From Cornus controversa (Eukaryota; Streptophyta; Magnoliopsida; Cornales; Cornaceae), in contig CM048849.1 in the NCBI GenBank assembly GCA_026545225.1, positions 45,470,336 to 45,534,335 on the forward strand: a DNA stretch of 64,000 nucleotides. Direction: 5' to 3'. Under the pieces are notes generated by a model. It was given only the letters and a program-made list of their open reading frames with translations. It did not search any database and was not told where the DNA came from. Below are positions 12,050-25,400 of the stretch, in pieces. The position numbers were made by a program, and so were the translations under genes. Every line of letters begins with the position of its first letter. Position 1 is the first letter of the stretch.

Positions 12050-12845
12050 GTTTATATATATATATATATAATTTTTTTCCTTTTTATATATATACATACA
12101 TGTAAATATGCGGTGATGTGATGATTATAAGAATCTTACTAGGGGCAAAATTGCAAATCCCAATGGGCAAATATATGTCTCTGTCAGAAAAATTTTAACT
12201 TCTTTCTAAATCTTTTCTTCTTCTTCATCATCCACACCCTAGTTTCTTCTTTTGAATGCTTTTGCTAATCCATACACATACTATTATATATTCATACAGC
12301 AACATATATTGTTTTTTTTTTCTTTTCTTACACTACATGAATCCATCATCCATTTACATTTTGGAGAGTTCAAGAGGAGATAAATGTATGGTATGAATTG
12401 TTGGGTGTTTCTTTGTTTGCAAGTCTGAACTACCATTCTCTCTCTCTCCTCCCTCCCTCCTACTGGTACTCTCTCTCACTCATCCACCTTCCATCTCTCT
12501 CTCTCACAAGCATAATAAGAACATTCTCTTCCTCACACTCTCCTATGGGTTGCTTTCAACATTCTTCAACAAACCTTGTCAACTCCCAAAAACCCATTTA
12601 AGTTTCAGATAACTCTGTGTGTGCGCGCGCGCGAAGAGTTAACAGCTAATAATACTCTCAATCTCTCTGTAGTCTCTATCTAGAGTAACCCAATCAAGAA
12701 CAGTGTATTTCTCTCTCTCTGTCTCTCTTTAGAGTCGAAGTAGTCCCTACAGTCACCATAACATTCCTCCATCTTCCCTCTCTAAAATCTAGAGAGAGAG
12801 AGAGTCTAGAGAGAGAGAGAGGGGGTGGTCATAGAAAAATCCACA
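12050..12845 (+). promoter_or_regulatory. FH1 promoter and pyrimidine-rich 5' leader
   Basis: A run of TATATATA (12052-12069 and 12087-12094) could supply the TATA element. From about 12435 to 12840 the sequence becomes rich in CTCTCTCT and later AGAGAGAG, typical of plant 5' leaders with GA/CT repeats. Upstream ATGs occur (for example a 67-codon frame at 12398-12601), but whether they lie in the transcript depends on an unknown start site. A GTG-initiated in-frame extension from 12825 is not needed, because ATG at 12846 opens a good signal peptide. Confidence 0.5.
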
Positions 12846-15800
12846 ATGCCCACCATCTTCTTCCTCTTCCGTAGTGTTTTCATCTTCTTAACATTCACAC
12901 CCCACCTCTTATCCTCCACCAAAATCAATCACAACCGTCGGATTCTACATCAACCCTTCTTCCCACTTGATTCTCTCCCTCCATCTTCCCAGCCACCATT
13001 TGCTTCTCCTCAAGGCCAACCACAGCAACCCAAATACCCATTCTCTTCCCAAACACCCCCCAACAAGCAAGGATCGTTTTTCCCATTTTACCCCTCACCG
13101 CCACCGCCGCCTTCCACCACCACTCTCACCTCATTTCCGGCGAACATTTCTTCTCTTATCCTCCCTCAATCCTCCGCTTCCAAACACGTCTCCCGGAAAC
13201 TCGTTGCCATCGCCGTCGCCGTCTCTCTACTCTCCGTCGGACTCATCGCCCTTATCGCCGCCTTCCTCCTCCACAACCGGAGACACCGCGGTTTCGTCGA
13301 CAAGGAAGCCTCGAGGTCCGACAGTCTCCGGCTGTTCCCTCCCAACGCCACCGCCTCCGATGGAGGTCACCGGCCGGCGCACAACGTGTCTAGTACCAGC
13401 TCGGAGTTTCTCTACCTGGGTACTCTCGTGAACTCTAGAGGAACAGACGAGGAGAACCATGTGGTGAATTCAAGCAACGACGGCGCGTCTACTGTCACCG
13501 GCTACCAGAAACTGGGTTCGCCGGAGCTCCACCCCCTTCCGCCGTTGCCGCGGCAGAACTACAGGCATAATGCCGAAGTGGGCTCTTTTGGGGACAATGA
13601 AGATGACGAAGATGATGAGTTTTTCTCACCAAGAGGGTCTTCGGAAGGTAAAGAGAGTCCGATTGGTGTCGGATCGAAGTCTCGGAAAGAACTTCGTGCT
13701 GTGGAATTTGAAAATTTCGGAAGCCGAAGCCGAAGCCGAAGCTCGAATTCGAGGACTGCGTCGTACCCATCTTCCAATTCTGTTTCTCCAACTAATTCCA
13801 TGCGTAGTAGTCCCTCTGTTCCACTTATTTTGAGCCCCAGAAGCTTGAGATCAAAATCGCCCGAATCTGTCGTCGATTTTCCGGCTCCGTCACGGCCACC
13901 GCCACCGATACCACTACATTCTATGACCCCATCGACACCGTCTTCAACTCCAGAGAGAAATTCAGGGAATACCCACAATTCACCCCAAATGATTTCGGAT
14001 GTTTCGGGGCTGAATAAGCAATCTCCGGCAAGAAAAAGCAGTGCTTCGGGTCAATATGTTGCTGTAAAATTGCCGCCGCCACCACCACCGCCTCCGCCAC
14101 CGAGGTTTTGGGAAACACCTGTGGTTCAGAGAGTAAATCCAGAATCAATGGCAGGGCCTCCAGTTCTTGTAGTGCCGTCGAGACCCGTTTTTTTCCAAAA
14201 CCCATCACTGGTTTCACAGGCTGAACAAGCTCAGAATTTTGAAACTGTGGAGAGAGATGATGGAATTCAAAAGCCGAAGCTGAAACCACTGCACTGGGAC
14301 AAGGTCAGAGCAAGCTCGGATCGAGCAATGGTCTGGGATCAGCTGAAATCTAGCTCTTTTCAGTAAGATTTTGAGCTGACTTGTTTTGCTTTTAGTTGAA
14401 TGATGATTATGCTAGTGATTTGGGGTGTGTGTGGTACTTTTTGCTTTATTTAGTGAATCATGTGTTCTAAGTTTGTAGAATTTGGATTTTGTTGCAGGTT
14501 AAATGAGGAAATGATTCAGACATTGTTCATGGTAAATGCTTCCAATTTGACTCCAAAAGATAATATTCGGCGTCCCATTCTTCCATCTCTTAATCAAGAG
14601 AATCGGGTACTCGATCCAAAGAAATCCCAGAACATTGCAATTTTGTTGAGAGCACTTAATGTGACCATAGATGAAGTCTGCGAAGCACTTTTAGAAGGTA
14701 ATAACTAGTTCCATTAGTGTAAGCTTGTTTGATGTCCCTTTTTAATATTTTCTGAGCTTCATTATCAAACAGAAGTATTTTGCTTTCAGATGAACGACCC
14801 ATACAACTGTTTCAAATTTGTTTTCTAATTTAGAAGCAATTTTCTGTTTTTGAGCTCTTGGACTCAGATTTTATATTTTACAATTTATACTTTATGCTAT
14901 ACTGAGCTATATCTGAATATGTGCTCTTAATTTTTGGCTGTAAAACATTTAGTTTCAAGTAAGTACATGTTATTACATATTGGTGCTTTGTTCTTTGGAA
15001 TTAATACTATTGTTTTAATTATGTTGAATACTCTTTCGGCTCACTTGGTAATTTAAATAAAGAATGGGCATGAGGGAAATGATTTCCCCTCTTAATTGCC
15101 ATGATATTTCTATTTCTTTATTCCTGTTGGTTCTAGCGTTTTTGTCCTTAATGTTAAAATATTCATAATAGAATAGCATTTGGCTTACATTGGAATGCAA
15201 TGCCAATGATTCTTTGTTAGTTGTAGCTGGTTGTAGGGCAAAATATGTCCCTTTGAATGGTAGCTAGATCATGGTTTGGTGGTCTGGTTGCAATCATGAA
15301 AGCCCTTTATGTCCATGAAAGTGCTTTGAATTTTTAATGGACCATATGTATGTGCTGGTTTTGGCGTAATCTGTGTTAGTTAAATCTTTCCGTTTGAACT
15401 TTAGAGAATCTGCACGAGAAACTTTGCTTCTCTCCCTAGGCAGAGTTTCTTAAGGCCAGTTTGGAAGTAATAAAAATAGTGTGATATGTGCTGTGTTTTG
15501 ATTTGCACTTGGTGCATTGTGTGTCTTCTTCATGTTCTATTGGGTATGCATGGAAAGTATTGGGGTTTAGCTTATCAAGTTCTCTATTATTTCCAGACTT
15601 CATGGCTCATGCTTCTGCAATTTACTTCTAAAGAAAGGGATTAGACTGTGCTGGCATTAGATTGAGGTTGTATTAGTGTTGTTAATTTAACTTTTGTTTT
15701 TTCTATCTGGGCCATTTTCCTTTTCTAGAATGGTTTTGCTGCATTATCTGCGTGTCTCATAGCATTATATCTCATCATGCTCATTATCCCACGATGCCTG

Positions 15801-18369
15801 TGAACTGTGATATAATTCACCTCTGCTATTGATTTCCTTATTGTAAAATTCTTTGTGTCTGTCCCTGAAATTTGTCTCATTTTCTTCTACCCTCAAACAG
15901 GCAATGCAGATACCCTGGGGACAGAGCTTCTTGAGAGTTTATTGAAGATGGCTCCGACCAAAGAGGAAGAACGAAAGCTTAAGGATTTCAAAGATGAATC
16001 ACCATTCAAACTTGGCCCTGCTGAGAAATTCCTCAGGGCAGTGCTTGACATACCTTTTGCATTTAAGAGGGTGGATGCAATGCTTTATATAGCCAATTTC
16101 GATTCAGAGGTTGAGTACCTTAAAAGGTCTTTTGAAACCCTGGAGGTAAATCTCATTTTCTCATGATCATTTCTTTTTATTTGGTTATGATATTGTGCTC
16201 TACGTGTATATTGTATAGGATGAGTTTTTTTTCCTTTTGATTTTCTTTTTGGGAGGGAAGTTGTTGGGCAGGGGTGAGGGTTGTGAGTCTGGAAATCTTT
16301 GCCCTATCATTCTAATGGATGATTTTGTTTTCCCATTGTTTTGTGTGTGTGCCTGATATCATATTATACAAACTTGAAACAACTCAAAAATTAATCAGCA
16401 AACTCCCTTATGGAAGTAAAATTAATTAGGTTACTCAGTTGATTAATGCAAGTAGTTTAAGTATTTTCTTGTACTTCATTTTGGCTTTCTGGCATTTGAA
16501 AAGCTTTCAATGGGTTTGAGCTTGTTATGTCACCAGATTCATCGCTGTTGTCGATTCCTGTTATGTTTGCCTGCTGTTTGACATTTGGTTTCGCTGACCC
16601 ATATCATTGTGCAATCAATCTGTCAAATAAATGTGAGCCAATACATATTTTAATTTTTGAATGGATGATTGGGATTCAGTGAGTCGTATTTTTGGAGATC
16701 TCTACATAATTTGTCAGGCACTTGGTTCAAGCCACTTTTCCTCGTCTCTACTGATTTACAGCTGTATATAATTTGCATGATATAAAACTTGGTTTTTTGG
16801 GAACAGAATCAGAACTTACACCTTCTACCTTCGAACAGAATATAGACGGATACATATATTAGATCTAGGGCTATAGATCTTCTAAGCTGTTACTTAAAAC
16901 TACATGGGCTATAAGGTTTGTGATTTCCTCTGGAGCATCTGGTGTAATATGCTATGTGACCAGATGACCTAGGACTTTATCATATCCTTCTTAATTCAGT
17001 GGCTAAGTGCACCAGAAAATGAGTAGATGGAGCTCTACCAGGATCCAAATATTGGGCTTCCATATCTTTACGTATCTAGCTTAAGCTAATTTGTTCAAGA
17101 CAAACCCTCCATGAACAGACATGCAAATAATGGGATGGTTCTACAGCATCTTTTTAAACACTGCATCTTGTTGTTTTGATTTTCAGACTGTCTAAAACAT
17201 TCTTCTCCAAGAACTTACAACCCTGCATCTTGTTCTATGCAGTAGTGACTGCCCATATCAAGTAGAACACTAGTAGTTAGTATGGTAGACTAGCAAGATA
17301 AGTCTACCGAGTATTTTCTACAGTGTAATAATATAGAAGATGCTGGATTGTGTGCATGTTCCCAAACTACCGACTAATGAAGGGGATTTCTTGCATTTCA
17401 CTATTATTGTCATGAAATTAGATAGATTCTGATTTCCCCAGCAAAAGAAAAATAGCCCAGGGAAAGAAAAAGAGAGATTCTGATGTTACCAGATTTCATT
17501 GCCTGCTATTTATAAGCCAAATTTCTCACATTCGTTCCTCGCAGACGGGATGCGAAGAATTGAGGAACAGCAGAATGTTCATGAAGCTTCTAGAAGCCGT
17601 GTTGAAAACTGGGAATCGAATGAATGTTGGGACCAACCGTGGTGATGCCCATGCCTTCAAGCTTGACACACTCCTAAAGCTTGTTGATGTTAAGGGCACA
17701 GATGGAAGAACCACTCTGTTACATTTTGTTGTACAGGAGATCATCAGAGTTGAAGGGTCTCGCCTTTCAGGTGCCAATCAGAATCCAGTGGCTGAAGAAA
17801 GTCAGCCTTCTTCTTTCCGTGACGATGTTGAATTTAGGAAGCTTGGCCTGCAAGTTGTTTCAGGCCTAAGTGGGGAGCTCACCAATGTGAAGAAAGCTGC
17901 TGCCATGGACTCAGAGGTGCTCGGTAGTGAAGTTGCAAAATTAGCTAGAGGAATCGCTAAGATTGGGGAAGTCGTGAAGTTAAACGAAGAACTCCCATTG
18001 AAGGACAGTAGCCGGAAGTTCTCTGACTCCATGAATGGGTTCTTGAAGAAGGCAGAGGAAGAGATAATCAAGATTCAAACCCAAGAAAGAGATGCTCTCT
18101 CTTTGGTGAAGGAAATAACAGAATACTTCCATGGCAACTCAGCTAAAGAAGAAGCACATCCATTCCGGATCTTCATGGTAGTAAGGGATTTCCTTTCTAT
18201 CCTTGATCAGGTATGCAAGGAAGTCGGGAAGATCAATGAGAGAACTATAGTCAGCTCAGCCCGTCAATTTCCACTGCCTGTAAATCCAAGTCTTCCACCA
18301 GTTTTTCCTGCATTCAATGGAAAGCGGCAGTATAGTTCGTCTGATGATGAAAGCTCATCCTCTCCTTAG
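12846..18369 (+). CDS. FH1: Class I formin-like protein (FH1)
   Basis: Nucleates and bundles actin filaments at the plasma membrane/cell wall interface, as class I plant formins do. Exons inferred from GT-AG borders and frame are 12846-14362, 14498-14697, 15901-16145 and 17545-18369, giving 928 codons plus a TAG stop. In order: signal peptide (about residues 1-23), [13 protein letters not shown] and proline-rich extracellular part, [12 protein letters not shown], one membrane span (about 119-142, [20 protein letters not shown]), [12 protein letters not shown] motif, Ser/Arg-rich linker, a single run of ten prolines (410-419, FH1), and FH2 from about 476 ([16 protein letters not shown]) through [20 protein letters not shown]. 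The order and motifs match my memory of Arabidopsis FH1 and the length is in range. The gene looks intact. The product is convergent with the thioesterase gene downstream. Confidence 0.95.
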
Positions 18370-18790
18370 CACCTGAATTTTATACTACCCTGTGCTTGCT
18401 ACTCACTCTCACCAGAATGCTGATCAGAAATGGCGATGAACGCAGAGGAGCCACTGGTTATGGCACTGCTGGCTTTTAAGTTTTTTTATTATTATTTTTG
18501 TATCTTTATATAAACCCATGTAGAGGATTTTGGAATTGTATCATCCTATATGTAATATACAGGGAATGGGATCATATCAGGACATAATATGGGTAGTATT
18601 GGAGGAATGGTCAGAGGTAGCTTGTAAATTTGTTAGAAATGGATTTAAGGATTTGTATTCAGTGATAACTTCAATGTCTGGCTTCCTTTTGTACAGTGAT
18701 CACTCAGGTATGGATGAACTTTTGAGTAGAATTTGCACATATATGATCTTCCAGTTAAATTTTTTGATTTTGACACTGAAAAAAAAGTAA
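18370..18790 (+). other. FH1 3' untranslated region (probable)
   Basis: T-rich sequence with TTTTTTATTATTATTTTTG and TGTAATATAC-type motifs follows the stop codon, as expected for a plant 3'UTR. The 86-codon frame at 18530-18790 is not credible. The polyadenylation site was not pinned down. Confidence 0.5.
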
Positions 18791-19436
18791 ACCAGTTCTT
18801 CCTATCTGCAGTCTCATGCCTCAATAAGTTTTGAACTTCCGTATCTCTCCATCTTATTTGAGAACTATACTACAAATATATGGAGCTTCTAGGAGGAAAA
18901 CAAGGAAAAGAAAAGAAATATGATAGAATACCTCTAAAGCTTGTTAAAGAAAGGATAGTTTAGTTACGTGAGGTGAAATGTACAACAGGAATCTACTTGT
19001 TAAAAGAAATTGGGTAAAATGGGTTATCACCAAATCTATTTTTTCTTTTGATTCCCTTCATTATTCAAGGCTTTAGAGACTAAGTACTCCCACTTTTCCC
19101 TTTCATTTCCTAATGTTAAACAAAATGTGATATAACCTTTCCCACTACATTTTCTATTATTCCATCTACCCCAATCCAAATGCACCCTTAAAGACAGTAC
19201 ATATGTGCATCAAGAAGCAGAGTAATTACTTCTGCAAGTTCTAATTATTCATGTACAGCCTTTTTAGTTTCAATCTAAAAATTTAAGCAGAATGTCACAG
19301 GTAATTGTTCTGGAGCTGAACTTGTAAGAACTTGCCTTCAAGGTGTTTCAAATTGGACCTCTTTCAAGTTTTAGAACTCTCCAGCAGGGCTCTTTAGCCT
19401 TTTTGCTTGCCTTATTTCACCAGAGGACAAACCCGT
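18791..19436. other. Spacer between convergent genes
   Basis: No gene seen. It must contain the 3'UTR of the minus-strand thioesterase next to 19436, and part of 18960-19190 has the TTTCCC/ACCCC-rich look of a degraded MITE. Confidence 0.5.
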
Positions 19437-22400
19437 TCATGATTTAACTTCAAGCTTTTCTGCCTCCATACGCTCAATCACCCGCCTTGCTTCCTCCTCT
19501 GTAGCTGGAACCACATTCCGAAACTTCATTTCACTTTTCCTGGCCTCTGAACGGACAGTGAATGTGAAGTAGAACTTGTTGGACACCTGTTCAGGTTGCA
19601 TAACATGCACCAAAGCCATAGATTAAGAAATAGATAAGTAATGGTTTTGATTCAAAACAAAATGGTGAAAAAAAATAGTGCAATTGGATTGTCGGAAGAG
19701 ATCAATCTGAAAAAAGAAGGGACAAATCGTTTAATTGTAATATATTGTGATGTATCAATGTTGGAATAACAAAATGAAACTGCAACTCCAATAAATTGTC
19801 CAAAAATATTAGACACAAAATTTGAAGAGATAACGGTAATGTATAGGATAAAAATATTGGGAATATAGTTTTGATATTATTGTAAGAAAAAATGTTAACC
19901 ACTTTTTTATTCTCTAATCTCGAATAAGAAGAATGATGATATTGTTGCAACATCATTGATCTCACTTGGTCAATCTATTTGACTCATTTTGTTAAGATTT
20001 TCTTTCATCAGTTTTCAAATGAAGCTTGATAATAGCACAAATTTAACTTGTGTAATGTAACTTAATTTGCTAATAAGTATTACCAAAATACAAAAGATAA
20101 AATCAAAATTTATGAACTTAAAGTCTATAAAAGGAGGTTCGAACATTGGATTAGTTAAATGTGCTCTATAATTTACTTATTGTAACATAAACTATAGTAA
20201 CACTTCACAAACGAAAATAGTACAAGGTATTTAAAATCATTCACATATGCATTTTTTATAATAAATTATTAAAAAATGAAAAAGAAAACTGAAATATATT
20301 GGCCAAGTTATTGGAAATAATGGCCAAAATCTGAGAGAATGACAGACAGAAGATCATAACATAAAGCCATCATGTAAAATACCAACAGAAACCTGAGATA
20401 TTGATGCTATCTTATTTTTGCTGTACCCTCTATTATCACTGCTATTCTCAATATTAAAAACTCTACCAGCTGATGATTACTGCACAGATCTGTGTACAAG
20501 TGTGTATATATCAATTTTTGTTTTTTTGCCCTCATAGTAATATAATTTAGGTCGTTTACATTCTTTTCAATTGATATTTTTCCTTTCAGAAACATTTTTT
20601 AATTTTTTATTTTTATGACTTGACTCGAGGGTGGTTTGATCTCTGCTACATATGACGAATTTAATGACTTAGAATGTTAGAAAGAAAAAGAAGCCGAAGT
20701 TCCAATGTTTTTTTACATAATCAAATGCACCCTTGAGTGTGAAATGATGATTATAATACAGCTATAATTACATAAAACATCAGAGCTCACCTCGCTGGAC
20801 CTGATCTCAGGCCGCGTAACATGAGCTACAACTTCCACATTGATCAGTGGTTGATCTGGGTTCTGGAGTTCAGTGTACAAAACACAAGACTTGAAACGGA
20901 GGAAGTTTCCGACATCCACCTGCATCAGAGAATCAAATATTATAATCTCATTAACACGAACTTACAACTGATTAAATTCTGAAGCACTTGCCACTCAATC
21001 CCCATTGACAAGTTCAAGGGCATTAAGTTTTGTTACAGAAATTCCCATAAAATTGGTTGATTGCTGATTTACCATTGAATTTCGAGATCATGAATGCATT
21101 AGTGTCTCACTTCAACAAGCCCATGGACTTGCATGCAAATCACATTTAAATTTATTTTTGAGAAGTTAGAGTTCATGAACTCTAAAGGAATCAATATAGC
21201 AAGAAAAACGAAAACAAATGAAAAACACAAACAAAAATTGACAAGCTTAAGGATGCAACTCGATTATAACTCCCTTTAAGGCATTTATCAAAAGTTGCAT
21301 GAAGGCCGCAAAAGCATTAATTAGTCCAAATGTTAAAAATTCCAACTTTTAAAGTCTGCACGGTGTCTAATATTATTTTTGAGCATTAATTACTTGATTA
21401 TAACTTTTATTTTTGAGAAGTTAGGGATTGCTTGCCTCCTCTACCCAGACATTGTTAATATTATTGGGCACTGGGTAAATTATTCTCTTTCCTGAGTGCA
21501 GAAATGTATTATTCTTTTGTATTCCTATCCGACTCAAATTTAAAGTTGAATTGATTATTAATTAATTTTATTTGATAAAACTGGAGTCCATATAGAAATT
21601 TAGATTGTTGTGTATACCAGTTAAAATGACTAGCATTACTATTATTAATGATCAGTAAAATTCATATATGTAAAAAAGGGGTTCTTTTATGGTAAAAAAT
21701 CCATTCATCTCAGTTATTTCACACGAAAAAGAAGAAAAGAGGGGCTCTGTTGAATTTCAAGCATTCATGTTCACTAATAAATGGTTTCTTGTCAACAAAT
21801 CAAACATACTGATACCGATTGGTATATAGGTACAAAACATGCAATCTCAGTACTTCCTTTTCTTTCCGAGTGTAAAGTCGCATAAACCTTATATAGTTCC
21901 AGGCTATTCTTGATGGTCCTAGAAGACACAGACGATTATGCGGGGATAGCCTATTGTGAGACAGAGAACAACACAAGGGCAAGAAAGAAGAAGGATAAGA
22001 GGAGTGTGTAAAGTTTACAGAGAAAGTGATTCAGAGAAGGAGAGAGGGAATGGTTATGAAAGTGGTTTACATGGGGTTTCCCATGGCGTATCTCTAGTAT
22101 GCCAATATAAGTATAGAACCCTTGCAAACCACCTTGATTACCAACTAAATGGTTAAACTTCTCCTTCATTGCACCTATTCACGAGGCATGGACTTTTGCA
22201 AACACATATTTGCCCAGTCTGCTCCCCCTACACCTTTAGAATAACGGGAACTGCATTGGGTGATGGCTTCTATATACAAATCAAGCACTCAACTCAATAA
22301 ACCTTTTTTTCCCAACTATTTTGGGTAATGGCTTTTATATACATGTATGATTTAAAGGATAACCTCTCCTAACAAGCCTACATGGGATCTGCCACCATGG

Positions 22401-25400
22401 TTGATATCCTGTATTACCAAACAAGTCGCTTTTGTCATAAATAGCAACGTATTATTGTTATTCTCTTGAAATGACATTAACATAGTATTGTTGTCCATAA
22501 ATGATTCTCAAAAATCACATTATATCCTAATCATGTAATATCATACGAGTAACGTGATACTATAACATCATTATCATTTAATGCATAGGATCAAGTCGGC
22601 TAGTGGCTTTGGTCCTATGTCTTGGATTCTCAATTTTAACAATCACAACTAAAGCAAAATCTCTAGCAACTAATATGTTCATCATTAGGATCCAATGTAC
22701 TCGAGGCTTAGGTCATATTTTATGTTAGTGCTGATAAGCAACCCTAGTTACCCTACATTTATAAAAGCAAGCAACATAGCTCCCTTCCTTGAAACACACG
22801 GAGTAAAATATTAGGAGTTTAACAAAGGGTACTTTTTTTTTTTACTAAACTCATTAGTTCTAAGTTTATTTAGTCAAGAGTATCTCATTTTCCAAATGAC
22901 TTTATCATGATATGGGACCTTTAACCAAATACTCCTACCTGTGTAGTATTGAATATAGAAAATACATGTCTATATGAATGGCAAACAAACTAAGACATGA
23001 TGGACAGTGCAACTCTCTCTATCATTAACAACCAACTGAACCAAGTGTGATGGGGGAAAAATAATACCAGCCTTGAGATTAATGAATGCTACCCTTGTTT
23101 CGGTCTTTTCTAGACTTTATAATTTAAATCATGCCTATGATGCAATGATGCATAATATCAATATAATAATTGTTAGTACTATATGAGAGTCCTAATTCAC
23201 TAATAGTATATCAAGACTTAACCTACACTTCATAAACTGAAATGAGAATGGAGAGAACGAAAAGTTGAAAAAGGTCAAGTGATCGGAAATATCTTTCGAT
23301 CAATTGACTCGAGCAATCGGAAGAATCAAACGATTGCTTCGAGTTATAAGCAACTCCTATATCTTTAAAAGCAAATAATATAGGCTTTCTTCCCAAAAAA
23401 CACATGAAATAATATCTTCAAAACTAATTACAATTTCAAGACCTATGAAATTGATGAACTGGAACCACATAAAATTTTTCATGAAATATTTTGTGAATTC
23501 TTAACCATACACTAATGAGTTATGAGTCAATTCATGTTATGAAGTCTACACTATTCTGTAAAGTTAATTGCATTCCGCAATAGTATTTAAGCATAAGACA
23601 GTATCCCTCAATCTTTTTCTTCTTCCTTTTCCATTTTTTTTTCTGGATTTGCCACATTTGACCTTTGTACTCATATCATCCATAAATATACCTGTTAGTA
23701 ACCAACTAACCTGAAATGATACGAGGAGACTGACAACAAGATTAACACCAAAACTTTGGGATCCAAATTTGGCCTCAGAGACATGCTTGGCATAATACAG
23801 AGAATGATGGATACTAAATTCTCTGCAATAACTACTGTTCATAATAGTAACAGGAATTAGTATATTAGATTCCAGGAAGGTATTAGTTCGGGCTACTCAC
23901 AGGTTTTAAGAAATCAACACGATCAACTTCTAGAAAGCATGGCACGCTGCCAACAAAAGCATAAGTTGTTGCAAATGCCAGTTCGAATGCTCTTCTCATT
24001 AAAAATCCTCCGAAAATTCGACCATGGATGTTCCTTTGCTGTGGCTGGCAAATCAAAGAGTTTTGATGGCAAGTATCCCTCATAAGAATGCTATCTCTGT
24101 CTGCCAAAGCCGGCATGTCACAAAAGATCCGCCCTTCGGCTAGCAACTCATTGAGCCTATCTACTTCCCAATCCTCAATCACCTTTTCATGTTCTTTTCT
24201 CTTCTTTTTTCTCATTTTGTTCCTTTCTTCTGCTTCTTCCCAAAGTAATTTTTCTTCTTCAGATTCAGGTGAGATCTGGTTGACCAGAGCTGATTTACCA
24301 GTCTCTGAGTCACGAGCCACAAAAGTGAAGTTTGCTGTGAGAGCTACCGAGTCTGACAGATTAGATATTTCTGCAAAACAAGACTTGTATTGAAGCATAG
24401 CAACGAAAAAGATACATTAGCAGCAAAATGTGACAAAATGAAGATGCGTTTGATTTTAGGGACTGGGTGCATTATTCTCTTGTCATTATTTGACAAGGGA
24501 ATCTATTGGGAGCAAAATCTGGTTGCATTTTTTTGGAGACCATTGACATAAACTTTTACTAAACAAACAAGGTAACTGTTTACGTGATTTTGGTTCCGTT
24601 TACAACATAAAGACTATTTCAACCGATGGTGGAAGCCCCATCTAACCCTTCAAATTGCTTCCGCTTTTTGGTGAAAAAGCATGTTCTACTGTAGAGGATA
24701 AGTTACTGCTAAAATCAAATGAAAAATTAGCCAGCCAGTTTATAACCAGATTGAATAAACTTAAAGGAACAGCAAGCAAGATCCTGAAAGGAAAGACATA
24801 GAAAATGGGAAGGTTAATCATAGCCACCAAAAGACTAGAATTACATTCAAACATGAAATAAAAACACAGAAATTAACACAACAAAATAACACAAACCATA
24901 CAGCCTTCCGTTCACCTTCAGAACATTTCAGTGACCACATTTTCTCAAAAAGTCCAAATATTAAGTTCCCACTAAATCTTATTTAGATTCCATCCAAACC
25001 AGCTCCACCAAGAGATAAAACTTACAGATATGACCAGTATTGAGTTAAACCATCTTACTTCTGGTATCTCAACGGAAATTATTAAGTTCCATAGAGCTTT
25101 CAATTCAACTTCAGAACTTGTTCAGTGAGCATGTCTCAAAAAAACTAAACATTAAGTTCCCTCTAAAGCTTATTCAGATTCCACCCATACCAGTTCCACA
25201 ATGAGATAAACTTTACAGATGCAATCAGTATAGAATTTAAAACATATTACTTCTGGTAATCTCAGTGGAAACTATTAGCAACTTTCAACTTTTTCTTGGC
25301 TTAACATTGAGTTTCTACTGCTTCCTGATTATCATATATGATTATGGCAAGACAACCAAACTCCAAATTTCCAATTTATCATCAAATCCATAATACCAAC

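Noticed and set aside
12398-12601. 67-codon frame as a separate small gene
   Set aside because: CT-repeat translation (Ser/Leu-rich) in the FH1 leader. Kept only as a possible upstream ORF.
13166-14289. Several minus-strand and alternative-frame ORFs of 60-139 codons
   Set aside because: All lie inside FH1 exon 1, whose higher GC and Pro/Ser codons keep other frames open. The FH1 frame alone has family motifs.
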